64,000 nt of DNA from Paractinoplanes ferrugineus (lineage in GTDB: Bacteria; Actinomycetota; Actinomycetes; Mycobacteriales; Micromonosporaceae), in NCBI RefSeq assembly GCF_016862195.1, contig NZ_BOMM01000071.1:1-64000 (forward strand). The letters are read 5' to 3'. Within the stretch, counting starts at the first letter, position 1. Each line of letters opens with the position of its first letter. Positions 42,714 to 51,297 of this stretch are shown here, piece by piece. The position numbers and the translations under genes were made by a program. Under the pieces are notes generated by a model. The model made no database searches. It saw only the letters and a program-made list of their open reading frames with translations, and was not told the DNA's origin.

Positions 42714-43399
42714 GCGACGACGGCCAGGGCGTGTTCGGTGTGGTTGAGGCGCCGGCCGCCGTCCTCGGTGCCGGTGACGATGTCCTCGAGGCGTACGCCG
42801 AAGCGGCCGGGCAGGTAGATGCCCGGTTCGATGGAGAAGCACATGCCGGGTACGAGTGGCTGCTTCTCCCCCGCGACCAGGTACGGCGGTTCGTGGGTGG
42901 TGACGCCGATGCCGTGGCCGGTGCGGTGGATGAAGTATTCGCCGTAGCCGGCGTCGCGGATCACCTGGCGGGCCACCCAGTCGATCTCCTCGCTGGGCAC
43001 GCCCGGCTTGACCGCCTCGAAGGCGGCCTGCTGGGGCCGTCGGGACCGGAACCGACGACCGTGAAGTCGACCTGCTCGTGGCCGAACCGGCGCAGGAGGG
43101 CGGCCAGGTCGGCGGCGACCTCGGTCTCGCGGCGACCGGCGAAGCGTACGCCCAGGATCTCGCCGTATGCGGAGTCGGCGGCCGCCCCGGCCGCCGCCAG
43201 CCGGTCGAGTTCGCGCTGGTCCTTGCTGGCCCGCAGCATCGGCTGGCACACCGACGACGCGTGGTAGCCGGTGCCGGGCAGCGCCTACTGGAGGCCGATC
43301 AGGTGCATCGCCCAGGTGGAGTCGGAGATGCCGTACCGGCCGCCGGGACGCATCAGGGGCGCGACCGCGTGGTAGGGGTCCCTCGAAGCGGACAACGGG
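42683..43399 (-). pseudogene. M24-family Xaa-Pro aminopeptidase, truncated and interrupted
   Basis: Read on the minus strand, the sequence resumes an Xaa-Pro dipeptidase at DPYHAVAPLMRPGG-, passes an in-frame TAG after AMHLIGLQ, and continues with MLRASKDQRELDRLAAAGAA to DFTVVGSGPDGP. It then jumps, with a frame change, to QQAAFEAVKPGVPSEEIDWV and runs to a normal end containing HRTGHGIGVTTHEPPY and SIEPGIYLPGRFGVRLED. The N-terminal third and about 60 central residues (the GANPHH...DFGG...DTTRT part with two metal-binding Asp) are absent. It cannot be functional. Its 3' end overlaps the GT39 gene by 31 bases. Confidence 0.85.
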
Positions 43400-43483
43400 C
43401 GCTGACGTACAGAAATCCGGGCCGATCGTGCCCGGCACATCCCCCGTAGAGGATGAGGCACAGCCGGCCCGGATACCCCGCTT

Positions 43484-43750
43484 CTAGATGAACGAACGCA
43501 GGATCACCACGGCGAAGAAGACGATGATGAAGGCCAGGTCGATCCCGACGCCGCCGACGCGCAGCGGGGGGATCAGGCGGCGCACCGGGGCGAGCACCGG
43601 CTCGGTCACCGCCGTCACGCCGCGGGTGAGTTGGTAGCGGACCGAACCGACCGTCATCGGGCCGGCCAGCGCGACGGACCAGTCCAGGATCGCGCGCACC
43701 ACCAGGAGCAGCTGGAACAGCAGAAGCAGGAAGCTGACCAGGGCGAGCAT
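43484..43750 (-). CDS. YggT family membrane protein
   Basis: An 88-residue protein with two hydrophobic segments and the YggT pattern: LLLVVRAILDWSV, then EPVLAPVRRLIPPL and a C-terminal GIDLAFIIVFFAVVILRSFI. In actinobacteria YggT is normally encoded in the division cluster near sepF and divIVA; here it stands alone beside pseudogene debris, so it may be a second copy. Role in membrane or division processes is only suggested by the family. Confidence 0.85.
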   Translation of the reverse strand: MLALVSFLLLLFQLLLVVRAILDWSVALAGPMTVGSVRYQLTRGVTAVTEPVLAPVRRLIPPLRVGGVGIDLAFIIVFFAVVILRSFI

Positions 43751-43844
43751 GTGTCCTCCAGTTACCGAGCGGGGTAGCTGCCACTACTGTGCGTCGGTTT
43801 TCTGTGAGGTCACTGAGCAGTCCCTGTGTCCTACAACCACCTTC

Positions 43845-45095
43845 CTAGTGACATGTCCACTTCACTGCCTGGATGACCCCGTTCGCGTTGTCCGACTGGC
43901 CCACGATGGTGCGGCCGTCGTCACTGATCGCGTTCGGGATGTTGGTCAGGTCACCCGGCTTGTGGTCGGCGATCATCGGCAGCCGGATCGGCGCACCGCC
44001 GGCGGACAGGATCGCGTAGCCCGACTTGTCGATGCCGACCATCCAGCCCTGCGCGTTGATGGCGTCCGGCCGCATGTCGAAACCGTCGAGCACGGTGGCC
44101 TCACCGGTACGCACGTTCCACTTGACCGCCCACATCTGGCCCTTGCCGGGGCCCTTCGCCCCGTCGATCTCGTCGGCCACCCCGATCGCGATCCCGTTGC
44201 GGATCGAGAACGCCCGCGCGGCCACCGCGGTCTTGCCCTGATAGGTCGGCAACGGGAGCTTGCGGTGCGTGCCGTCGGGAAACCAGACGTACGGCGTCTT
44301 GAGGTCGAGGTGGCCCACCGTGGTGCCGTCCTCGTCGATGTCGCTGGCCGTGGCGTCCCGCACCCCGGCCGGCACCGGCAGTTTGATCGGTTTCGCCGTC
44401 GCCGACGGCCAGAGCAGCGCGTTCGAGGCGGCCCGCGGTCCGCCCACGCTGTCGCTGCCGACGATCGCGCCGGCGTTGTTGATCGCCTGGGCGCTGCCGT
44501 TGGCCGGCCCGGCGAGCTTCCGGGCCTTGCCGGCGACGTAGACGAACGGCACCTCGCCCTTGGCGTTGAAGCTCCAGCCGACGGCGGTGCCGGCCGAGTT
44601 GACGTCGCTCAGGTTCTCCTCGAGATCGCCGGGCAGGTCCACCTTGGTGATCTTGTCGCCGTGCCAGAGGGCGGCCACATAGCCGCCGCCCTTCGGGTAG
44701 GTGCGGCCGACGACGTACTGCCCGGACGGGTCGGCGGCCCCGGCGATCGCCATCGGCACCCCGGCCGGCATCGGCAGCTTGGCGACTGTGCAGCTGGTCG
44801 GGGCGGGGGCGGCGGGGGCCGTCCAGCCGGGCGTGCCCGGGATCGTGAACGTGGGCCGGAAACTGGGCGAGACCGAGGGCTTCGCCGCGAGCTTCGCCGG
44901 GGTCTTCGGACTCGACACCCCGGACACCGCCACCCCGGTCAGGGCGGCGGTGGTCAGGACCGCGACCCCGGCGTACCCCAAGCCCCGGCGCCGGTTGCGG
45001 CGGCGCCCGGACTCGACCGCACCGCCGACATCAACGGTGGAGGGAATGGGTGGCTCGTCGTCGAGGGAGCGCAGTAGCTCGATTTCGGATGACAT
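43845..45095 (-). CDS. Single-pass membrane protein with HAF-type repeats, sigma-factor partner
   Basis: A 416-residue protein with a short cytoplasmic N-terminus (about 37 residues), one transmembrane helix (about 38-60), a Pro/Thr-rich stalk and an extracellular region of at least six repeats of the form A/D-I-N-x-x-G-x-x-V-G, for example AINNAGAIVG, DIDEDGTTVG and AINAQGWMVG. These are HAF-type repeats, expected to form a beta-propeller. The gene follows a SigE-type sigma factor gene by 9 bases. It lacks the zinc anti-sigma HxxxCxxC motif, so control of the sigma factor is plausible but unproven. Confidence 0.7.
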   Translation of the reverse strand: MSSEIELLRSLDDEPPIPSTVDVGGAVESGRRRNRRRGLGYAGVAVLTTAALTGVAVSGVSSPKTPAKLAAKPSVSPSFRPTFTIPGTPGWTAPAAPAPTSCTVAKLPMPAGVPMAIAGAADPSGQYVVGRTYPKGGGYVAALWHGDKITKVDLPGDLEENLSDVNSAGTAVGWSFNAKGEVPFVYVAGKARKLAGPANGSAQAINNAGAIVGSDSVGGPRAASNALLWPSATAKPIKLPVPAGVRDATASDIDEDGTTVGHLDLKTPYVWFPDGTHRKLPLPTYQGKTAVAARAFSIRNGIAIGVADEIDGAKGPGKGQMWAVKWNVRTGEATVLDGFDMRPDAINAQGWMVGIDKSGYAILSAGGAPIRLPMIADHKPGDLTNIPNAISDDGRTIVGQSDNANGVIQAVKWTCH

Positions 45096-45104
45096 GGACG
45101 CTCC

Positions 45105-45608
45105 TCAGTTCTTCAAGGCGGGTTCCCGCTCAGCGAGCAGGCGCCGCAAGGTGGCCAGACCACGCGCCGTCTGGCTCTTGACCGTGCCGGTGGAGCAGCC
45201 GAGCGCGCCGGCCACCTCCTCGACCGGCAGGTCGTAGAAGAACCGCAGCACCAGCACGGCCCGCTGCCGCTTGGGCACCTGGCCCAGTGCGGCGCGGACA
45301 ACCTGACGATCCTCGGCACCACCCTCGGTGTACGGGGGTGGCTCGGGCATCTCCCGGAACAGCCGGACCTTCGCCCAAGCCCGCCTTTTCTCGTCCACGA
45401 ACGTGCGCACCAGCATGGTTCGCACGTACGCGTCGAGGTTGTCGGCGGCCTGCGCACGCCGCCATTTCACGTACAGCGTGGTGATGGTCTGCTGAACCAG
45501 GTCGTCGGCGCGATGGGGGTCACCGGCCAGGACGTACGCCAGTCGCCGCAGCGCGGGTATTCGCACGGTGACATAATCGACGTAGTCCTCGTGTGCCCCG
45601 TCCCGCAT
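45105..45608 (-). CDS. SigE-family ECF RNA polymerase sigma factor
   Basis: A 167-residue sigma-70 protein with regions 2 and 4 only. Region 2 includes AYVLAGDPHRADDLVQQTITTLYVKWRR; region 4 includes LRFFYDLPVEEVAGALGCSTGTVKSQTARGLATLRRLL. The YVxWRR pattern and the VRTMLVRTFVDEKRR segment are typical of the SigE-type actinobacterial group. ATG 45608 follows GGAAGG. The downstream membrane protein gene uses a ribosome site overlapping this stop. A TGACAACC-N17-CGTCC sequence upstream could be an autoregulated promoter. Confidence 0.9.
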   Translation of the reverse strand: MRDGAHEDYVDYVTVRIPALRRLAYVLAGDPHRADDLVQQTITTLYVKWRRAQAADNLDAYVRTMLVRTFVDEKRRAWAKVRLFREMPEPPPYTEGGAEDRQVVRAALGQVPKRQRAVLVLRFFYDLPVEEVAGALGCSTGTVKSQTARGLATLRRLLAEREPALKN

Positions 45609-45639
45609 TCCGTTGCCTTCCGTAGGTTCGTCACCTCTT

Positions 45640-45669
45640 GGACGGGGACGGCTCAGCTTCCGGTTGTCA
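45640..45669 (-). promoter_or_regulatory. Candidate ECF-type promoter of the sigma factor operon
   Basis: On the minus strand TGACAACC (45669-45662) is followed after 17 bases by CGTCC (45644-45640), resembling ECF -35 (AAC) and -10 (CGTC) elements. Transcription would begin about 25 bases before the start codon. Confidence 0.35.
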
Positions 45670-45912
45670 CCGGCGCAGAAGTTCTTCGACGATCTCGCCG
45701 ACCGGCGCCGGGCGGGCGGCCGTGAAGCCGATGCCGGCCAGCAGGGCGGCGCGGGCCTCGTCGGCCGAGGTCACCGTGATGAGTACGGCACGGCCCGCGG
45801 CCCGCGGCGCGGAGACGACAGCCCGATCCGGTACGCCGAACGTGAAGCTCACCAGCGGCACCTGAGAGCGGCGAGCGAGCTCGACCTTGGCCGCGAAGTG
45901 ATCTAGTCGGTC
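45667..45912 (-). pseudogene. Nitronate monooxygenase remnant with deleted core
   Basis: The frame reads DHFAAKVELARRSQVPLVSFTFGVP, then VLITVTSADEARAAL, which are the second and third conserved blocks of 2-nitropropane dioxygenase/nitronate monooxygenase. It then passes directly to LLAGIGFTAARPAPVGEIVEELLRR, matching the extreme C-terminus of that family (LWAGTGYR...AEIV). The intervening 180-200 residues with the FMN phosphate-binding part, and the first 80 or so residues, are missing. It lies between the MBL and sigma factor genes. Confidence 0.7.
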
Positions 45913-45925
45913 AGCCGCAGCGTGA

Positions 45926-46516
45926 TCACCGCTCGGCGGCGATGGTGGTGTCGTCGCCGTGGCCGGTGTGCACGACGGTGTCGCCGGGCAGGGCGAACAG
46001 CTTGGACCGGATCGAGGCGACGATCAGATCGGCGTCGGAGTACGACCGGCCGGTCGCGCCGGGGCCGCCCTGGAACAGGGTGTCGCCGGTGAACACGCAG
46101 GCCAGCTCGGGGGCGTAGAGGCAGACGGCGCCGGGGGCGTGGCCCGGGGTGTGCAGAACGGTCAGGGTGCCGCCGGCCACCTCGACCTTGTCGCCGTCGA
46201 ACAGGTCGGTGTCCCAGGCCACCGACGGGTGGGTCAGCTCCCAGAGCGGACGGTCGGCCGGGTGCAGCAGGATCGGCGCGCCGGTGCGCGCCCGCAGGGC
46301 GGGGGCGACGCGTACGTGGTCGTCATGGGCGTGCGTGCAGACGATCGCCCGGACGGCGCGGTCGCCGACCACCGCCATGATCGCGTCGACGTCGTGCGGG
46401 GCGTCGATCACCACGCACTCGGTGTCGTCGCCCACCACCCAGATGTTGTTGTCGACGTCGAACGTCTGGCCGTCGAGGCTGAACGTGCCGGAGACCACCG
46501 CATGGTCGACGCGCAT
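45926..46516 (-). CDS. MBL-fold metallo-hydrolase (glyoxalase II-like)
   Basis: A 196-residue metallo-beta-lactamase fold protein with the metal motif THAHDDH (His62, His64, Asp66, His67), HTPGHAPGAVCLY and FTGDTLFQGGPG, plus a final HTGHGDDTTI. This subgroup is often encoded next to mycothiol-dependent formaldehyde dehydrogenase in actinobacteria and may hydrolyse a thioester; no such dehydrogenase is present here. ATG 46516 gives the normal N-terminus. Confidence 0.85.
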   Translation of the reverse strand: MRVDHAVVSGTFSLDGQTFDVDNNIWVVGDDTECVVIDAPHDVDAIMAVVGDRAVRAIVCTHAHDDHVRVAPALRARTGAPILLHPADRPLWELTHPSVAWDTDLFDGDKVEVAGGTLTVLHTPGHAPGAVCLYAPELACVFTGDTLFQGGPGATGRSYSDADLIVASIRSKLFALPGDTVVHTGHGDDTTIAAER

Positions 46517-46628
46517 GTGCCGCTTCCCTTCATCCGGATCCGCAGCCGAGCTTACTGACCCGGTGGGGGCGCCACCCCTAAGATGGGCCCGCAACGACAA
46601 GGCTCGATACACGGGGGAGTTACGAAAG

Positions 46629-47099
46629 ATGCCAGAACCGCGACCGCAGATAGTGGAGATCGGCGCGAGCGTGCTCGCGATCGTCGGCGTGCTGAGCGCC
46701 GGCCGGGTGCTCTACGGCGTGGTGGTCAACCTCGGCCAGGAGAACTGGACCGCCGGCGCCCGTACCGTCTTCCTGGTCCTCAACTCGGTGGTGCTGATCT
46801 TCTCGATCTTCATCCTGGTGCTCGCCGACCAGGTCCGCCGGGGCCGGATGTGGGCGTGGATCACCAGCTTCCCGATCCTGATCAGCACAATGCTCGTCGG
46901 CAGCCTGATGACCCTCGTCACCGCGCTGAGCGGGCAGATCCCGTTCGCCGGGGTGGCGATCCTCGCGGCCGCCGTGACGGCCCTGCTCACCCTGAGCGTG
47001 CCGCGCGCGACCCGCGACTGGTTCACTCGGAAACCGGCCCCCGCGGTGCCGCACTGGGCCCAGGGCTACCCGGCCGCGCAGGGCTACCCGCCGGCGTGA
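46629..47099 (+). CDS. Hypothetical four-helix membrane protein
   Basis: A 156-residue protein with four hydrophobic helices over residues 10-125 and a short hydrophilic C-terminus with an AQGYPAAQGYPPA repeat, a common tail of actinobacterial small membrane proteins. No named domain is recognised. Its stop overlaps the start of the GNAT gene by four bases (GTGA). Confidence 0.7.
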   Translation: MPEPRPQIVEIGASVLAIVGVLSAGRVLYGVVVNLGQENWTAGARTVFLVLNSVVLIFSIFILVLADQVRRGRMWAWITSFPILISTMLVGSLMTLVTALSGQIPFAGVAILAAAVTALLTLSVPRATRDWFTRKPAPAVPHWAQGYPAAQGYPPA

Positions 47100-47557
47100 C
47101 CACGCGGCCGGCCGGGACCGCGGACGTGGCGCTCATCCAGGCCCTCGTCCGCGGTGCCTTCCTGCACTACGTGCCGCGCATCGGGCAGGAACCGGCGCCG
47201 ATGGGAGCGGACTACGCCGTACCGGTCGCGGAAGGTCGTTGTCGGGTCGTCGAGGACCACGGACGGATCGTCGGTGTGCTGCAGTGCGCCACCCACCCCG
47301 GCTTTCTCGAGGTGGAAACCCTGGCGGTGGCCACCGAGGCGCAGGGGCGCGGCGTCGGATCAAAGCTCCTCGAGTACGCCGAGGACCGCGCCCGCGAACT
47401 GGGCCGCCCCGAAGTGCGGCTCTGCACCAACGAGGCGATGACCGAGAACCTCACCTACTACGCGCGCCGGGGATTCACCGAGACGGGACGCGGCACCCAG
47501 CACGGATATCGCCGGGTCTTCTTCGCCAAGCCGGTCCCGGCCGGCCGAATCGGCTAG
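47096..47557 (+). CDS. GNAT-family N-acetyltransferase
   Basis: A 153-residue acetyltransferase with motif A in LEVETLAVATEAQGRGVGSKLLEYAE (about residues 61-86) and motif B in VRLCTNEAMTENLTYYARRGF. GTG 47096 overlaps the stop of the membrane protein gene. The substrate is unknown. Confidence 0.88.
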   Translation: MTTRPAGTADVALIQALVRGAFLHYVPRIGQEPAPMGADYAVPVAEGRCRVVEDHGRIVGVLQCATHPGFLEVETLAVATEAQGRGVGSKLLEYAEDRARELGRPEVRLCTNEAMTENLTYYARRGFTETGRGTQHGYRRVFFAKPVPAGRIG

Positions 47558-47567
47558 CGTGCTCGGG

Positions 47568-48338
47568 ATGGATCTCCAAGCAGCACATGACCTGGCAGTC
47601 ACCCTGGCAGTTCAAGCGGGCCGGCTGCAGCTGGAGCGACGCGACACACTGCGAGTGGGCGCGCCCAAAGCACACGCGAACGACGTCGTCTCCGACGTGG
47701 ACATCGCCAGCGAACGCCTGATCGTCGACGCGATCACCGCGGCCTGGCCGGACGACGCGATCCAGGCCGAGGAGGGCCACGGCCACCCCGGCACCAGCGG
47801 CCGAAAATGGGTGATCGACCCGCTCGACGGCACCCGCAACTACATCAGCCGCACCGGCCCGTGGTCCGTCTGCATCGCCCTCTACGACGGCGACCGCCCG
47901 CTGGTCGCGGTGGTCCACGAACCGGTCGCCGACGAGACCTTCAGCGCGATCACCGGCACCGGCGCCACCCTGAACGGCGAGCCGACGCTCGCCACCAGCG
48001 AGCGCCCCCTGGCCGAGGCCCTGATCGGGGTGAGCTTCCAGCCCAACCCCCGGACCAAGGCCCGAGCCGGCCGCGTCCTCAACGACCTGCTCCCCCACAG
48101 CGGCGACATCCGCCGCCTCCCCGCCGCCCTCAACCTGGCTTACCAGGCCGCCGGCCGCCTGGACGGCGGCGTCTGCCTGGACACCAACCTCTGGGACATC
48201 GCCGCCGGCGCCCTGATCGCCCGCGAAGCCGGCGTCACCCTGGGCGGCCCCACCCACGACTTCACCACCGAACTGACCATCGGCGCCGCTCCGGCCCTCT
48301 GGCCCGCCCTGTCCGAGCGAGTCCGCGCCAGCGCCTGA
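47568..48338 (+). CDS. Inositol monophosphatase family protein
   Basis: A 256-residue Mg-dependent phosphatase. Metal ligands are in AEEG (Glu68, Glu69), WVIDPLDGTRNY (Asp84, Asp87) and LWDIAAGALIAREAG near the C-terminus. Such enzymes act on inositol phosphate, histidinol phosphate or PAP. The DPLDGTRNYI form with LWDIAAG fits actinobacterial inositol or histidinol phosphatases. ATG 47568 is chosen; GTG 47559 is an alternative. Confidence 0.85.
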   Translation: MDLQAAHDLAVTLAVQAGRLQLERRDTLRVGAPKAHANDVVSDVDIASERLIVDAITAAWPDDAIQAEEGHGHPGTSGRKWVIDPLDGTRNYISRTGPWSVCIALYDGDRPLVAVVHEPVADETFSAITGTGATLNGEPTLATSERPLAEALIGVSFQPNPRTKARAGRVLNDLLPHSGDIRRLPAALNLAYQAAGRLDGGVCLDTNLWDIAAGALIAREAGVTLGGPTHDFTTELTIGAAPALWPALSERVRASA

Positions 48339-48372
48339 CCCAGCTTCCCGGCACCGCCCACCCCTCCGAGTG

Positions 48373-48440
48373 GCCCTTTTTCGTGTGCGGAAGGGCTGTC
48401 CGAAGCACGCCAAGGCCCCTTTTCACGGAGGATGCGCCCG
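48373..48440. repeat. Possible small dispersed extragenic element
   Basis: A hairpin with GCCCTT/AAGGGC arms (48373-48396) is followed by TTCACGGAGGATGCG (about 48422-48436). Both parts resemble sequences in the gene-free gap at 5855-5877 and 6035-6049. It lies between the inositol phosphatase and exonuclease genes and codes for nothing recognisable. Confidence 0.4.
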
Positions 48441-48556
48441 CCGCGGCCTACAGCGGACTCGCGCGGCCATCAGCGCGGAACGTTCTTCTCACGGTCGTCC
48501 TCGGCGTCGGCTTTGCCGCCGCGGGGGTCGCTCTCGCCGGACAGGATGATTGACGC

Positions 48557-49129
48557 GTGGCACGACCGGAGATCTATGTCAGCACCGATGTCGAGACCGA
48601 TGGGCCGATTCCCGGGCCGCATTCGATGCTCAGCTTCGCGTCGGCGGCGTACACGGCGGGGAAGGAACTGGTTGGCACTTTCAGCGCCAACCTGGTGACG
48701 CTGCCGGGGGCGGCCGGACATCCCGACACGATGGCCTGGTGGGCCACGCAACCGGACGCGTGGCGGGCCTGCCGGGAGAATCCCGAGGAGCCGGCCGAGG
48801 CGATGGTCCGCTATGCGAAGTGGCTCGGCGGACTGCCGGGCAAGCCGGTGTTCGTGGGCTATCCGGCGGCGTTCGACTTCATGTTCGTCTACTGGTATCT
48901 CATCCGGTTCACCGGGGCCAGCCCGTTCTCGCATTCGGCGCTCGACCTCAAGACGTACGCGATGGCTCTGCTCGGCACCGAGTTCCGGGCCACCACCAAG
49001 CGGAGCATGCCGCGGGCGTGGTTCGACGATCTGCCGCACCGCCATGTGGCCCTGGACGACGCGGTTGAGCAGGGCGCCCTGTTCTGCGCCATGCTCGCCG
49101 CTCGGTCCGGGTTCATCGCGACCTCATGA
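48557..49129 (+). CDS. DEDD-family 3'-5' exonuclease
   Basis: A 190-residue protein of the RNase T/DnaQ type. The first acidic pair is in STDVETDGP (Asp11, Glu13), a second Asp in YPAAFDFMFVYWYL and the third motif in RHVALDDAVEQGALF, where the His and Asp complete the DEDDh site. It lacks other domains, so it probably trims RNA or DNA ends. GTG 48557 is the start. Its end overlaps the convergent MFS gene by six bases. Confidence 0.8.
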   Translation: MARPEIYVSTDVETDGPIPGPHSMLSFASAAYTAGKELVGTFSANLVTLPGAAGHPDTMAWWATQPDAWRACRENPEEPAEAMVRYAKWLGGLPGKPVFVGYPAAFDFMFVYWYLIRFTGASPFSHSALDLKTYAMALLGTEFRATTKRSMPRAWFDDLPHRHVALDDAVEQGALFCAMLAARSGFIATS

Positions 49130-50539
49130 GGCGGCGCGACGGGCGGCCCAGACGGACAGCGCGGCGCAGACGGCGGTCAGGGACAGCGTCGCGGCGGTGA
49201 TCGCGTTCTCGAACGAGTGGGTGGCGGCGGCGCTGGTGCCGACGTCGGTGAGCGAGCCGACCAGGACGGCGGCGACGATCGTGCCGGTCACCGCCAGGCC
49301 GACGCTGCTGGCGACCTCCTGGCCGGTGTCGTTGAGGGCGGCGCCGGTCGAGGTCTGGTCCTCGGGCAGGCCACGCATGACGGTGACGGTCGCGATGATC
49401 ATGACTACCCGCATGCCGGCGGCGGCCACAGCCAGCGCGAGGGCGATCCACGCGTAGCTGTCGCGGCCGAGGAGGGCGTAGATGAGCAGGCCGGCGACGA
49501 CCGCGGCGGCGCCGAGCGGACCGGCCACGCCGGCGCCGAGCCGGTCGACGATCTTCTCCACGAACGGGCCGATCGCGAGCATCACGACGATCTGCGGGAG
49601 GTTGCCGAGGGCGGCCTCGGCCGGCGACCAGCCCCAGACGAGCTGCAGCTGGAGCGTGACGCTGTAGGCGAGGGCGGCCATGCCGAGGCCGAGCGCGGCC
49701 TGGTAGGCGAGGCCGGCCGAGACGGTGGGGCGCTTGATCAGAGCGATGTCGATGAGCGGGTGGGCGGTGGTGCGTTCCCGGACGACGAACCCGATGGCGC
49801 TGAGCACGGCCCCGATCAACGCCGGCGCGGCGGTGAGCCAGCCGTTCTCGACGACCAGGGTGGCGGACCAGAGGGCGAGGATGATCGTGGCCGTGCCGAG
49901 CAGGGCGCCGAGCAGGTCGAGCGGGGTGCGGTTGCGGTTCGTCGCGTCGTCGGCGGGGATGCCGAAGCCGATGCACCCGATCGCGAGCACGGCGATCGGC
50001 ACGTTGATGACCAGCAGAGTCTGCCAGGACGAGACCTGCAGGAGCAGGCCACCGAGGGTCGGGCCGGCGGCCAGGCCGATCAGGCCGACCGAGGAGATCA
50101 CCCCGGTGGCGCGCATCAGCAGGTTCTCCGCGTCGAACAGGCGGAAGCACAGGGCCATGGTGCCGGGGGCGGTCATGGCGGCGGTGACGCCGATCGCGGC
50201 CCGCACGGCGATCAGCTCGCCGGGGGTGCGCACGACAAGCACGGCCAGGTTGGCCAGCGCGAACAGGACCAGGCCGACGAGCATCATGCGGCGGGTGCCG
50301 AACCGGTCGGCGATGGCCCCGAAGGCGATCATCAGGCCGCCGAAGAGCAGCGAGTAACCGCTGGTGATCCACTGCAGGTCGGCCGCGGTGGCGTGGAGGT
50401 CGCGGGCGATGGTCGGCAGCGCGACGTTGAGGACCGAGTTGTCGAGCATCTCCACCAGGAAGACCACCGACAACCCGAGAATGGCCGGCCAGACGGCACG
50501 CAGCGAGGTAGCTCGCGCCGGCATCACATCAACACTCAT
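49124..50539 (-). CDS. DHA2-type (EmrB/QacA) MFS drug exporter
   Basis: A 471-residue membrane protein with 14 predicted helices. SVVFLVEMLDNSVLNVALPTIARDL is the classical first helix of the family with its membrane Asp, and ADRFGTRRMMLVG is motif A. GLIGLAAGPTLGGLLLQVSSWQ is motif C, the antiporter signature. It is divergent from a TetR gene with two palindromes between them, so it is probably an exporter induced by its substrate. Confidence 0.88.
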   Translation of the reverse strand: MSVDVMPARATSLRAVWPAILGLSVVFLVEMLDNSVLNVALPTIARDLHATAADLQWITSGYSLLFGGLMIAFGAIADRFGTRRMMLVGLVLFALANLAVLVVRTPGELIAVRAAIGVTAAMTAPGTMALCFRLFDAENLLMRATGVISSVGLIGLAAGPTLGGLLLQVSSWQTLLVINVPIAVLAIGCIGFGIPADDATNRNRTPLDLLGALLGTATIILALWSATLVVENGWLTAAPALIGAVLSAIGFVVRERTTAHPLIDIALIKRPTVSAGLAYQAALGLGMAALAYSVTLQLQLVWGWSPAEAALGNLPQIVVMLAIGPFVEKIVDRLGAGVAGPLGAAAVVAGLLIYALLGRDSYAWIALALAVAAAGMRVVMIIATVTVMRGLPEDQTSTGAALNDTGQEVASSVGLAVTGTIVAAVLVGSLTDVGTSAAATHSFENAITAATLSLTAVCAALSVWAARRAAS

Positions 50540-50558
50540 GAAAACCTCCTCAAATCCC

Positions 50559-50573
50559 TGGAACGGCGTTCCA
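50559..50573. promoter_or_regulatory. TetR operator 1
   Basis: TGGAACGGCGTTCCA has perfect six-base arms and a three-base centre. It lies 20 bases before the MFS start codon on the minus strand. Confidence 0.75.
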
Positions 50574-50583
50574 GAACCCAGTG

Positions 50584-50598
50584 TGGAACGCCGTTCCA
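50584..50598. promoter_or_regulatory. TetR operator 2
   Basis: TGGAACGCCGTTCCA has the same arms as operator 1 and a complementary centre. The two sites are 25 bases centre to centre in the divergent MFS/TetR promoter region and could hold two repressor dimers. Confidence 0.75.
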
Positions 50599-50616
50599 GG
50601 CATGTCAAGATGGTGC

Positions 50617-51297
50617 ATGGCGCGGAACACGGACGGACTGTCCCGAGAACGGATCGTCGAGACGGCGGTCGAGCTGCTCGACTCGGCCGGCGAGAGCGGT
50701 TTGACCTTCCGTGCGCTCAGTGCGCGGTTGAAGACCGGGGCCGGAGCGATCTACTGGCACGTGGCGAACAAGGACGAACTGCTCGCGGCGGCCACCGACG
50801 GCGCCCTCGCCGGGGTGACCGCCGCCGGCCGCACACCCGAGGAGGCGATCCGGGCGGTCGCGATCGACGTGTTCGACGCGATCGACGCGCACCCGTGGAT
50901 CGGCGGACAGCTCGCCCGTCTCACCTCACAACGCACGACGCTGCGCATCCTCGAGCGGCTCGGGCAACAGGTGCAGGCGTTGGGGGTGCCGGCGGAGGCC
51001 CTGTTCTACGCCGCTTCCGCGCTGCTCAACTACATCCTCGGGGTGGCCGGGCAGAACGCCGCGAACGCCCGCGCGCAGACCTGGGGCACCACTCGGTCGG
51101 AGGTGATCGGCGCCGAGTCGGAACTGTGGGCGAGCCTCGACCCGGCCGAGTTCCCGTTCGCGCGAGCCATCGCCGGCCAGCTGCGCGACCACGACGACCG
51201 CGAGCAGTTCCTGGCCGGCATCGACCTGATCATCGCCGGCATCAAGCAGACCAGCGAAGCCGGCACCACGCAGACCAGCGAAAGCGGCATCAAGTAG
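50617..51297 (+). CDS. TetR-family repressor of the divergent exporter
   Basis: A 226-residue regulator. The N-terminal helix-turn-helix is RERIVETAVELLDSAGESGLTFRALSARLKTGAGAIYWHVANKDEL (about residues 10-55), followed by an all-helical ligand domain resembling TetR-C. ATG 50617 is chosen; in-frame ATG 50602 overlaps the operator edge. The last 16 residues come from a 24-base tandem repeat, and the stop arises inside its third copy. Two palindromes upstream are its likely operators. Confidence 0.88.
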   Translation: MARNTDGLSRERIVETAVELLDSAGESGLTFRALSARLKTGAGAIYWHVANKDELLAAATDGALAGVTAAGRTPEEAIRAVAIDVFDAIDAHPWIGGQLARLTSQRTTLRILERLGQQVQALGVPAEALFYAASALLNYILGVAGQNAANARAQTWGTTRSEVIGAESELWASLDPAEFPFARAIAGQLRDHDDREQFLAGIDLIIAGIKQTSEAGTTQTSESGIK

